Shown here: positions 21,845-29,560 of the stretch, one piece after another
Layout of the letters: each line of letters starts with the position of its first letter
Numbering within the stretch: the first letter of the stretch is position 1
NCBI GenBank assembly: GCA_003339415.1
Contig: PDHQ01000375.1
Location: forward strand, 1 to 29,560
Direction of reading: 5' to 3'
From: Ophiocordyceps camponoti-saundersi (nom. inval.)
Lineage: Eukaryota > Ascomycota > Sordariomycetes > Hypocreales > Ophiocordycipitaceae
DNA length: 29,560 bases
The notes under the pieces: generated by a model
Databases searched by the model: none
Seen by the model: the letters and a program-made list of their open reading frames with translations, nothing else
What the model was told of the DNA's origin: nothing
Position numbers and translations under genes: made by a program

Positions 21845-22428
21845 TTAAAGTAACTTACTAAATAGGGAGGTTCGAAAGCTTAGTATACTTTATAGCACGC
21901 CTCGCCTCTTAGCCCGGCCCTAAGTAGCTTATAATAACTTATTAGATAAGGAGGTTCGAAAGCTTAGTATACTTTATAGCACGCCTCGCCTCTTAGCCCG
22001 GCCTTAAGTAGCTTATAGTAACTTATTAGATAAGGAGGTTCGAAAGCTTAATATATTTTATAGCACGCCTCGCCTCCTAGCCTAGCCCTAAGTAGCTTAT
22101 AATAACCTACTAAATAAGGAGGTTCGAAAGCTTAGTATACTTTATAATACGCCTCGCCTCCTAGCCCGGCCTTAAGTAGCTTATAATAACTTATTAAATA
22201 AGGAGGTTTAAAAGCTTAGTATACTTTATAGCACGCCTCGCCTCCTAGCCCGGCCCTAAGTAGCTTATAGTAACTTATTAGATAGGGAGGTTCGAAAGCT
22301 TAGTATATTTTATAGCACGCCTCGCCTCCTAGCCTAGCCTTAAGTAGCTTATAGTAACTTACTAAATAAGGAGGTTCGAAAGCTTAGTATATTTTATAGC
22401 ACGCCTCGCCTCTTAGCTTAGTTTATAT
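21845..22428. repeat. 84-bp tandem repeat, seven copies
   Basis: The landmark TTCGAA (TTTAAA in copy 5) recurs at 21871, 21955, 22039, 22123, 22207, 22291 and 22375, exactly 84 bp apart without indels. Copies are highly similar and differ mainly by C/T or G/A transitions. They are richer in C+G than their surroundings (CACGCCTCGCCTC, AGCCCGGCCCTAAG). In one minus-strand frame there is a single TAA per 28-codon unit. Confidence 0.92.
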
Positions 22429-23013
22429 AATCTATTTATATTATATACCCTTACTCTACTAAGTATTTTAGGGAGTTAATCTTATAAGGCCTTAGATAAA
22501 AATAATAATATTAAATTAATTATATTTTATTTCTACTTATTATTAAATAAAAAATAGCTTAAAAAGTTACTTTTTAAGCTAAAAAAGAGCTATAAGTATA
22601 CCCTCTTAAGCTAGGAAAAGCTTAAATAGTTTATCTTTTTATAGGTCTAAAAGGCGTACTAATAAGTATAGCCTCTTATATTACTCCTTAAAAGTAAGAG
22701 AAAGGTTACTTCGTACCGTTTTTACTATTACAGCGTTAATAGCTTACGGTTACCTCTTATTATAATTATAGTATATAAGATAGCCCTTATCTTATTATAA
22801 ATAAACGCTAAGCTTTTAGTATATAAGGTAAGGGTTACTTATAGCCGCGGCCTCGGGCTAGCTTTAAGCGCTAGTAAGGTCGCCTAGCGGGGATCTTAGG
22901 GTAGCGTAAAGACCGTTATCTACGCTAAGTATACCGAGAGCCGGAGCTTACGAGGTCTATTCCGAACGGGATAATAGGCGTAGTTTAAATATAAGATAGG
23001 TATAGTAAAGCTA
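22429..23013. other. Degraded interval with a GC-richer patch
   Basis: The first 300 bp are A+T-rich with Lys-rich but stop-filled frames. 22830-22975 is distinctly richer in G+C (GCCGCGGCCTCGGGC, TCGCCTAGCGGGGATC, CCGAGAGCCGGAG). It could be a less RIP-affected transposon segment. It folds into no tRNA or 5S rRNA that I can recognise. Confidence 0.35.
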
Positions 23014-23082
23014 TAAGAGGGGGGCGACGCTTAGCTTAAGCCCCGTAAGGGGCACTTACCTTACGCTAGCCGCCCCCTCTTA
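23014..23082. repeat. 69-bp imperfect palindrome with TAAGAGGGGG ends, copy 1
   Basis: Begins TAAGAGGGGGGCGACGC and ends GCCGCCCCCTCTTA, so the ends are inverted complements. An inner hairpin, GCCCC-GTAA-GGGGC, lies near the centre. It may be a tiny inverted-repeat element or the end of a solo LTR whose TG has become TA. Confidence 0.65.
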
Positions 23083-23116
23083 TATTATTATATATAAGAT
23101 AGTTATAATAAAATTA

Positions 23117-23188
23117 TAAGAGGGGAGCGACGCTTAGCTCGGGCCTCCTTAAGTAAGGTACTTACCTTATACTAGCCGCCCCCTCTTA
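23117..23188. repeat. 72-bp imperfect palindrome with TAAGAGGGG ends, copy 2
   Basis: Diverged direct copy of 23014-23082: TAAGAGGGGAGCGACGC at the left end, GCCGCCCCCTCTTA at the right. The inner hairpin is degraded. About 34 bp separate the two copies. Confidence 0.65.
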
Positions 23189-23270
23189 AAATACCTATAA
23201 AGAAAGTTTAGGCGTGCTTATATAAGGCTAGTATTTACTATAAAACGTTTTAGTATAATTAAATTATATA

Positions 23271-23960
23271 AGATTTATAGAATACTAATACTTATAATAA
23301 AGTAACTTTAAAAATATTAAGGGGATTAAAGTTAGGAAGTATAGTATTTTAAATTAGTTATTTCGACTTATCTTAGTTTTTTACCCCGAAAATACTTAAG
23401 TAATACTTATATAAAGGATAATATTACTAGGAATTTTTTACCTTTTTACTTATTATAATATACTTTATATCGCTAATAGATATATTATTATATAGTAATA
23501 AAATTTATAGAATAATAATACTTATAATAAAGTAACTTTAGAAATATTTAAGGAATTAGAGTTAGGAAGCGTAGTATTTTAAATTAGTTATTTTAACTTA
23601 TCTTAATCTTTTACTTTAAAAATACTTAAGTAGTGCTTATATAAAGGATAACGTTACTAGGAATCTTTTACCCTTTTACTTACTATAATATATTTTATAT
23701 TACTAATAGATATATTATTATATAGTAATAAGATTTATAGAATAATAATACTTATAATAAAGTAACTTTAGAAGTATTTAGGGGATTAGAGTTAGGAAGC
23801 ATAATATTTTAAATTAGTTATTTCGACTTATCCTAGTCTTTTACCCCGAAAATACTTAAGTAATACTTATATAAAAGATAACGTTACTAGGAATCTTTTA
23901 CCCTCTTACTTACTATAATATACTTTATATCGCTAATAGATATATTATTATATAGTAAAG
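23271..23960 (+). repeat. 230-bp tandem repeat, three copies
   Basis: Units start at 23271, 23501 and 23731 with A(G/A)ATTTATAGAATA and end with TATATTATTATATAGTAA. All three have the same length and differ by scattered transitions such as CGACTTAT/TAACTTAT. No reading frame is maintained, as 230 is not a multiple of three. Confidence 0.9.
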
Positions 23961-24280
23961 CCCTTTTAATTATTATAATATACTTTATATTATTAATAAA
24001 TATATTATTATATATAAAATATTTTAAAAAACTAAGAGTTACTACTTATTACTTATAATATTTATAATACTTAAATATAAGGTAGCTTAAGTAAACTCTG
24101 CTATTTAATTAACTTATTACCTACTACTTACTACCTACTACTTATTACTTACTGCTTACTGCCTACTACTTACTATATTAATAATACGCTTAGTATATAA
24201 ATCTTAATTATATATTATTAGTAAGATACTATATATATAGCTTAGTAATATAAAGTAATTTTAATTAAACTTTAAAGTAC
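23961..24280. other. A+T-rich spacer with CTACTTA microsatellite
   Basis: A simple repeat of CTACTTACTAC/CTGCTTACTGC type covers about 24118-24178. The rest is TA-rich DNA with no gene. Confidence 0.55.
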
Positions 24281-24500
24281 TCGGTACCTTAATTTATTTA
24301 CTACTTATAGTATCTTCGGTATACTCGGCACTTTAATCTACTTACTACTTATAGTATCTTTAATATACTTAGCACCTTAATTAGCCTACTATTTACGGTA
24401 TCTTCGGTGCACTTAGTACCTTAATTAGCCTACTACTTATAATATCTTTAATATACTCGGCACCTTAATTAGCTTACTACTTACGGTATATTTATATTAT
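24281..24500 (+). repeat. 44-bp tandem repeat, five copies
   Basis: The landmark T(C/T)(G/A)G(T/C)AC falls at 24281, 24325, 24369, 24413 and 24457, exactly 44 bp apart. The unit contains ACCTTAATTAGCCTACTACT and GTATCTTCGGT. Differences are transitions. It lies directly before the right-arm cores. Confidence 0.88.
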
Positions 24501-24540
24501 ACCTACTATAGCTATCTTCTACTATTATATACTTACTATT

Positions 24541-24686
24541 ATAAGGGGGGATTTATAACCCCTTTTTATAAATCTTAAAAGGCTAATTTAAGCGTATTCT
24601 TATAAATAAAGCTTTAGTAGCAAAATATACTATAAATTAATTACTTTTTATATATAATTTTTATAAAATTAACTTACGCTACTTAG
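24541..24686 (-). repeat. Core copy 4 (inverted)
   Basis: Reverse complement of the left-arm core: the hairpin GGGGGGATTTATAACCCC comes first and AACTTACGCTACTTAG last. It differs from the others in its middle (GCTTTAGTAGCAAAATATAC). Confidence 0.75.
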
Positions 24687-24699
24687 TGCTTATATATAC

Positions 24700-24850
24700 C
24701 TATACTCGGTTATCTCTCGCTATTATACTTACTATAGCTATCTCTTACTATTATGCCCGCTATAGCTATCTCCCGCTACTATACCTACTATAATTATCTC
24801 CTATTATTATATACCCCGCGCTATAGTTATCTCTTACTATTATATGCCCG
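24700..24850 (-). repeat. Array B' segment between cores 4 and 5
   Basis: About 150 bp of inverted array B units such as CTATAGCTATCTCTTACTAT and GCCCGCTATAGC. Only a vestige of array A (TGCTTATATATACC) lies between core 4 and this segment. Confidence 0.75.
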
Positions 24851-24996
24851 CTAAAAGGGGGATTTATAAACCCCCCCCTTATAAGTCTTACTAGCCGAAT
24901 TCGGGCGCACTCTCGTAAGTATAGCTTAGTTATAGAATATACTAAAATTTAATTATTTTTTATATATAATTTTTATAAAATTAACTTACGCTACTT
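24851..24996 (-). repeat. Core copy 5 (inverted)
   Basis: Starts at the AAAAGGGGGATTTATAAACC hairpin and ends at AACTTACGCTACTTA. It carries the CCGAATTCGGGCGCACTC variant shared with copies 6 and 8. Confidence 0.8.
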
Positions 24997-25194
24997 ATTA
25001 CTTATATATACTACGCGCTATAGTTATTTTCTTCCCCTATATACTCGCTATAGTTCCCGCTACTATGCCCGCCGTAAGTATTTTCTTCCCTTATATACTT
25101 ACTATAATTATCTTCTTCTCTTATATACTTATTATAGTTATTTTCTTCTCTTATATACTACCCGCTATAGTAGTCTCTTACCCTTATATACTTA
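24997..25194 (-). repeat. Array B' segment between cores 5 and 6
   Basis: Inverted array B of the subtype TTATTTTCTTC(C/T)CTTATATACT, which has an additional TTCTTCCC element not prominent in the left arm. Confidence 0.75.
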
Positions 25195-25340
25195 CTAAAG
25201 GGGGGATTTATAAACCCCCCCTTTATAAGTCCTACTAGCTGAATTCGGGCGCACTCTTATAAGTATAGCTTAGTTATAAAATATATTAGAATTTAATTAC
25301 TTTTTATATATATTTTTTATAAAATTAACTTACGCTACTT
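25195..25340 (-). repeat. Core copy 6 (inverted)
   Basis: AAAGGGGGGATTTATAAACC hairpin, then CTGAATTCGGGCGCACTCTT, ending at AACTTACGCTACTTA. Confidence 0.8.
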
Positions 25341-26604
25341 ATTACTTATATATATTATATACCGTAGTTCTCTCTTATTATTATACCTACTATAAGTATC
25401 TCCTACTACTATGCCCGCTATAGCTATCTCTTATAGTTATCTCCCGCCGCTATACTTACTATAATTATTTTCTTTCCCCGTATACTTACTATAATTCTTA
25501 CCGCTATGCCCGCTATAGCTATCTTTTTATAGTTATCTCCCGCCGCTATACTTATTATAGCTATCTCTTATAGTTATCTCCCGCTACCGTGCCTACTATA
25601 GTTATCTCCCTTTATTATACTTATTATAGCTATCTCTTTATAGTTATCTCCCGCCGCTATATTTACCGTAACTATCTTTTTATAGTTATCTCCCGCCGCT
25701 ATATTTACTATAGCTATTTTTTATAGTTATCTCCCGCTACTATGCCCGCCGTAGTTATCTCCCTTTACTATGCTCGCTATAGCTATCTTTTTATAGTTAT
25801 CTCCCGCCGCTATACTCGCTATAATTATCTCTTTATAATTATCTCCCGCCGCCGTGCCTACTATAGCTATTTTTTATAGTTATTTCCCGCTACCGTGCTC
25901 GCTATAATTATCTCCCTTTATTATGCCCGCTATAGCTATCTTTTTATAATTATCTCCCGCTATTATATACCCGCTATAGCTATTTTTTTATAATTATCTC
26001 CCGCCGCCGTATACTCGCTATAAGTATCTTCTTCCCCTATATACCCGCCGTAATTATTTTCTTCTCTTATATACCTACTATAATTATCTTCTTCTCTTAT
26101 ATACTACCCGCTATAATTATCTTTTACCGCTATATACTTATTATAATTACTCTTATTATACTTACTATAATTATTTTTTATAATTATCTTTCGCTACTAT
26201 ACCCGCTATAGCTATCCCTTATTATTATACCCGCTATAATAATCTTCTTCCCTTATATACTTACTATAATTATTTTCTATAGCTATATACTTATTATAGT
26301 TATTATTACTATACCTGCTATAATAGTCTTTTTCCTTTATATACCCGCTATAGTTACTATTATTATACTCGCTATAATAGTTTTTTTCCCCTATATGCCC
26401 GCTATAATTACTATTATTATACTCGCTATAATAATTTTCTTCCCTTATATACTACTTACCGTAATTATTTTCTTCCCTTATATACTCGCTATAATTATCT
26501 TTTTTCTTTATATATTACGCGTTATAGTTATTTTTTACCGCTATATACTTATTATAGTTATTATTACTATACCCGCTATAATAGTCTCCTACCTCCGTAT
26601 ACTT
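25341..26604 (-). repeat. Array B' main segment of the right arm
   Basis: About 1.26 kb of inverted array B (CTATAGCTATCTTTTTATAG, TTATCTCCCGCCGCTAT, GCCCGCTATAGC). The part after 26010 is dominated by the CTTCCCTTATATAC subtype. A hydrophobic plus-strand open frame at 26395-26637 is a by-product of this repeat. Confidence 0.8.
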
Positions 26605-26750
26605 ACTAAAAAGGGGATCTATAACTCCTTTTTATAAGTCCTACTAGCTAAATTTAGGCATACTCTTATAAATATAGCTATAATTATAGAATATATTAAA
26701 ATTTAATTACTTTTTATATATAATTTTTATAAAATTAACTTATATTATTA
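26605..26750 (-). repeat. Core copy 7 (inverted, most degraded)
   Basis: Recognisable from AAAAAGGGGATCTATAACTC to AAATTAACTTATATTATTA. The CGCTAC of other copies has become ATTATT, making it the most mutated core. Confidence 0.75.
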
Positions 26751-26875
26751 TATACTATTTAAGTAAAAAGTTATATTTTTAATATACCCGCTATAGCTAT
26801 CTTTTACCCCTATATATTTATTATAATTATTATTACTATATTTATTATAATAATCTTTTACCCTTATATACTTAT
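26751..26875 (-). repeat. Short array B' between cores 7 and 8
   Basis: About 125 bp of inverted array B units, heavily A+T-enriched. Confidence 0.65.
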
Positions 26876-27022
26876 TAAAAGGGGGATTTATAACCCCTTT
26901 TTATAAATCTTATTAGCCGAATTCGGGCGTATTTTTATAAATATAGCTTAATTATAGAATATATTAGAATTTAATTACTTTTTATATATAATTTTTATAA
27001 AATTAACTTACGCTACTTAGTA
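26876..27022 (-). repeat. Core copy 8 (inverted, outermost on the right)
   Basis: AAAAGGGGGATTTATAACCC hairpin, CCGAATTCGGGCGTATTT, ending AACTTACGCTACTTAGTAG. Immediately followed by a full inverted array A, it mirrors the left-arm order exactly. Confidence 0.8.
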
Positions 27023-27894
27023 GCTATATATATTAGTATACCGGTACTTATATATATATATATATAAGTACTTATATATATACTAATACTTATATATATA
27101 TTAATACCTAGCGTATATATTAGTATACTAATACTTATATATATATTAGTACTTATATATATACTAGTACCTAGCGTATATATTAATACCTATATATACC
27201 GGTGCTTATATATATATTAATACTTATATATACTAGTATCTAGCGTATATACTAGTGCTTATATATATACTAATACTTATATATATCGGTGCTTATATAT
27301 CGGTGCCTAGCGTATATATTAGTATACTAGTACTTATATATATACTAGTGCTTATATATACCGGTGCTTATATACCGGTGCCTAGCGTATATACTAATAC
27401 TTATATATACTAGTATATATATATACTAGTGCCCGGCGTATATGCTAGTGCTTAGCGTATATATTAGTATATATATATACTAGTGCCTAGCGTATATACT
27501 AATATATATATATACTAGTGCCTAGCGTATATACCGGTGCTTATATATATACCGGTGCTTATATATATATTAGTGCCCGGCGTATATACTAGTACTTATA
27601 TATACCGGTGCTTATATATACTAGTATATATATATACTAGTGCCCGGCGTATATACTAGTATATATATATACTAGTGCTTATATATACTAGTACTTATAT
27701 ATACTAGTGCTTAGCGTATATATTAGTACTTATATATACTAGTGCCTATATATGCTAATACTTATATATACCGGTGCTTATATATATACTAGTGCCTATA
27801 TATACTAGTACTTATATATACTAGTATATATATATATTAGTACCTAGCGTATATACTAATATATATATATACCGGTGCTTATATATATTAGTAC
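27023..27894 (-). repeat. Array A' (inverted ACCGGT/TATATA minisatellite)
   Basis: About 0.87 kb of inverted array A units with ACTAGTGCCTAGCGTATATA and CCCGGCGTATA forms. TpG appears here where CpA appears in the left arm, confirming the opposite orientation. It continues at 28333-28450 after an inserted element. Confidence 0.85.
27887..27894. repeat. 8-bp target-site duplication ATTAGTAC, left
   Basis: ATTAGTAC stands immediately before CAGGGTTT and is repeated exactly at 28333-28340 after the complementary end. An 8-bp duplication is the hallmark of hAT insertion. Because array A is itself repetitive, chance contributes somewhat. Confidence 0.8.
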
Positions 27895-28332
27895 CAGGGT
27901 TTAAAATTAGTCAGTCACTACTTTTTTTTAGTCGCAAAAAAGTCACTACTATTTTTAAAGTTAAAAATCTATAGTAAGAGTAAGTAAGTAGTATAAATAA
28001 CTGTAAAATAGAGTAAATTCTTCGCTAAATAGCTATAAGCTTTTTTTCTTTTAATTATTTTTTCTTTATTAGTAAGGAATTTTTTAAGAAAAAAAGTCAC
28101 TATTCTTTAGTGACTTTAGTCACTAAATGACTAATCGCTATTTATAGCCTATATAACTATAATTACTAATATAAAAAAATACGTACTTATAGAGTGTCTT
28201 TTCTAATATTTTATAGATATTTTGTCTTAATTTATAACCTAGGCCCTAATTTATAATTAAATAAAGAACTTTATTAAAAAGGACTAAAAGTGAATTTCTG
28301 TGACTTTTTTCACTGACTTTTTTTAAACCCTG
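27895..28332. mobile_element. 438-bp non-autonomous hAT element (MITE-like)
   Basis: The element starts CAGGGTTTAAAATTAGTCAGT and ends with the inverted counterpart: 21-bp ends with two mismatches, perfect over the first 12. It is flanked by 8-bp duplications of ATTAGTAC. Subterminal AGTCACT/AGTGACT motifs recur, for example near 27918, 27945, 28095, 28110 and 28300. The interior has no coding capacity, so movement would have needed a transposase from elsewhere. It interrupts array A', so it is younger than the array. It keeps several TpG and CpA sites and looks little affected by RIP. Confidence 0.85.
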
Positions 28333-28450
28333 ATTAGTACCTATATATATATTAATACCTATATATACCGGTATATACTAGTACTAGTATATACTAATGC
28401 CTAGCGTATATATTAGTATACCGGTGCTTATATATACCGGTACTTATATA
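28333..28450 (-). repeat. Array A' continuation, including the right target duplication
   Basis: 28333-28340 is ATTAGTAC, the right-hand duplication. The rest is inverted array A, cut off at 28450 by the next hAT-like terminus. Confidence 0.8.
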
Positions 28451-28678
28451 CAGGGTTCGAAAAAAATCACGGAGTTAAAAAATCACTTATAAGTGATATA
28501 ATTTTTCGTAATTTAAATCACGGCTTTTTGCTTAGTAAGTGATTTTTTATGATTTAAATTACTAGCGTGAAAAAATCACTTATAAGTGATTTTTTTAGAG
28601 ATAATTTAAATCACGAGTTCGTGATTTTTATGATTTTTTTTAAAAATATAATTATTTAATATTTTAAATAAAAGAAAG
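28451..28678 (+). mobile_element. Terminal 228 bp of a hAT-like element, right copy
   Basis: Starts CAGGGTTCGAAAAAAATCAC and matches the reverse complement of 1-228 throughout, with three TpG/TpA differences and no gaps. The two palindromes AATCACTTATAAGTGAT and the AATCAC motifs are conserved. The element extends rightward, and its other end and target duplication are not in the window. No transposase frame follows within 900 bp; instead there are minisatellites, so it may be non-autonomous or have its coding part further right. Confidence 0.6.
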
Positions 28679-28919
28679 AAAAAGGTAAGTTATATAAAGA
28701 GGTTTTTATATAAAAATATATTTATTAATAATAATAAAAAATAAAAAAAGAAAATAAAATTATACTTTTATAATATAATATATATTAATACTATTATATA
28801 TAATAAATTATAATATATTATTATATAATAATATAAGATTATAATAAAATAATTATATTATTATATAATAGTAATATAAAAGAAATATAAAAATTAATAA
28901 AAAATATAATATAAAAAGT
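28679..28919. other. TA-rich spacer inside the right hAT-like element
   Basis: Nearly pure A/T sequence (ATATAATATATATTA type) with no gene or clear tandem unit. Confidence 0.5.
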
Positions 28920-29535
28920 AAGATAAAGAGTAAGATAAAGAGTAATAAAAAGAGTAATAAAAAGAGTAATAAAAAGAGTAATAAAAAGACTAATAAAAAG
29001 ACTAATAAGACGGCTAATAAGATAGTTAATAAAAGGGCTAATAAGAGGGCTAATAAGAGGGCTAATAAGAGGGCTAATAAGAGGGCTAATAAGAGGGCTA
29101 ATAAGAGGGCTAATAAGAGGGCTAATAAGAGGGCTAATAAGAGGGCTAATAAGAAAGCTAATAAGGGGGCTAAGAAGATTAAAAAGGGTAATAAAAAGAG
29201 TATTAAAAAGAGTAATAAAAAGAGTAATAAAAAGAGTAATAAAAAGAGTAATAAAAAGAGTAATAAGAAGGGTAATAAAAAGAGTAATAAGAAGGGTAAT
29301 AAAAAGAGTAATAAAAAGAGTAATAAGAAGGGTAATAAGAAAGATAATAAGAAAGGTAATAAGAAGGGTTTAAAAGCCTAAAAGGTAATTAAAATACTAA
29401 TAAGAATAGTAATAAAAATACTAATAAAAATACTAATAAAAATACTAATAAAAATACTAATAAAAATACTAATAAAAATACTAATAAAAATACTAATAAA
29501 AATACTAGTAAAAATACTAATAAAAATACTAATAA
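28920..29535 (+). repeat. 12-bp minisatellite block, three related units
   Basis: Successive tracts are built of AGTAATAAAAAG (28940-28985 and about 29185-29375), GGGCTAATAAGA (about 29029-29150) and AATACTAATAAA (about 29395-29535). All have a 12-bp period and look like variants of one ancestral unit. One plus-strand frame is open from 28875 to a TAA at about 29380 and would read Ser/Ala-Asn-Lys-Lys/Arg repeats, but there is no ATG. Since 12 is a multiple of three, the open frame may be automatic. Confidence 0.85.
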
Positions 29536-29560
29536 AGGTTTAAAAAAAAATATTTATTTA

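Noticed and set aside
22830..22990. tRNA, 5S rRNA or other structured RNA gene
   Set aside because: The patch is richer in G+C but shows no A/B box pair, TTCGA loop or cloverleaf that I could draw.
26395..26637. 80-codon hydrophobic plus-strand frame
   Set aside because: Its apparent membrane-like Ile/Phe runs are the inverted array B repeat. There is no independent sign of coding.
4128..28450. Telomere or subtelomere at a contig end
   Set aside because: No TTAGGG/CCCTAA tandem run was found on either strand.

Overview
The window looks like nuclear DNA of a filamentous ascomycete (Pezizomycotina, probably Sordariomycetes). Two short introns have GTAAGG/GTAAAA donors, CTGAC branch points and AG acceptors. 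The gene-bearing part carries the TACCTAGGTA-type simple motifs often seen in such genomes. The rest is extremely A+T-rich and almost free of TpG on one strand, as expected after repeat-induced point mutation (RIP; CpA to TpA). There is one intact gene. No bacterial-type operon, tRNA, rRNA or CRISPR array was found.

Layout. 1-228 is the end of a hAT-like element. About 340-487 is a repeat terminus that recurs inverted at about 3892-4060. Between these termini lies a normal-composition island holding one gene: a DCAF7/WDR68-type WD40 protein on the minus strand (three exons, 620 aa). From about 4.1 kb to the end everything is repeat or transposon relic.

The 4.1-28.45 kb block has an unusual inverted architecture. 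Its left arm has three modules in the order [array A, a TATATA/ACCGGT minisatellite] - [about 150-bp conserved core] - [array B, an AGATAATTATA/GCGGGTATA minisatellite]. Its right arm has five cores in the opposite orientation, set in reversed array B and capped by reversed array A. Between the arms lie a third palindromic array (C), an H-DNA-type polypyrimidine tract, a RIP-degraded Mutator-like (MULE) transposase gene at about 18.4-20.75 kb, and four tandem repeats with periods of 50/55/60, 84, 230 and 44 bp.

A 438-bp non-autonomous hAT element with an 8-bp target duplication sits inside the right array A. At 28451 a second copy of the 228-bp hAT-like terminus appears inverted relative to the one at 1-228; the copies differ at three positions, all TpG/TpA. 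The window ends in 12-bp minisatellites.

Interpretation. The block is a RIP-inactivated, probably heterochromatic island that grew by nested transposition and tandem amplification beside a conserved housekeeping-type gene. Whether the inverted A-core-B arms were the long terminal repeats of the MULE, or an independent family that accumulated around it, cannot be settled from this window alone.
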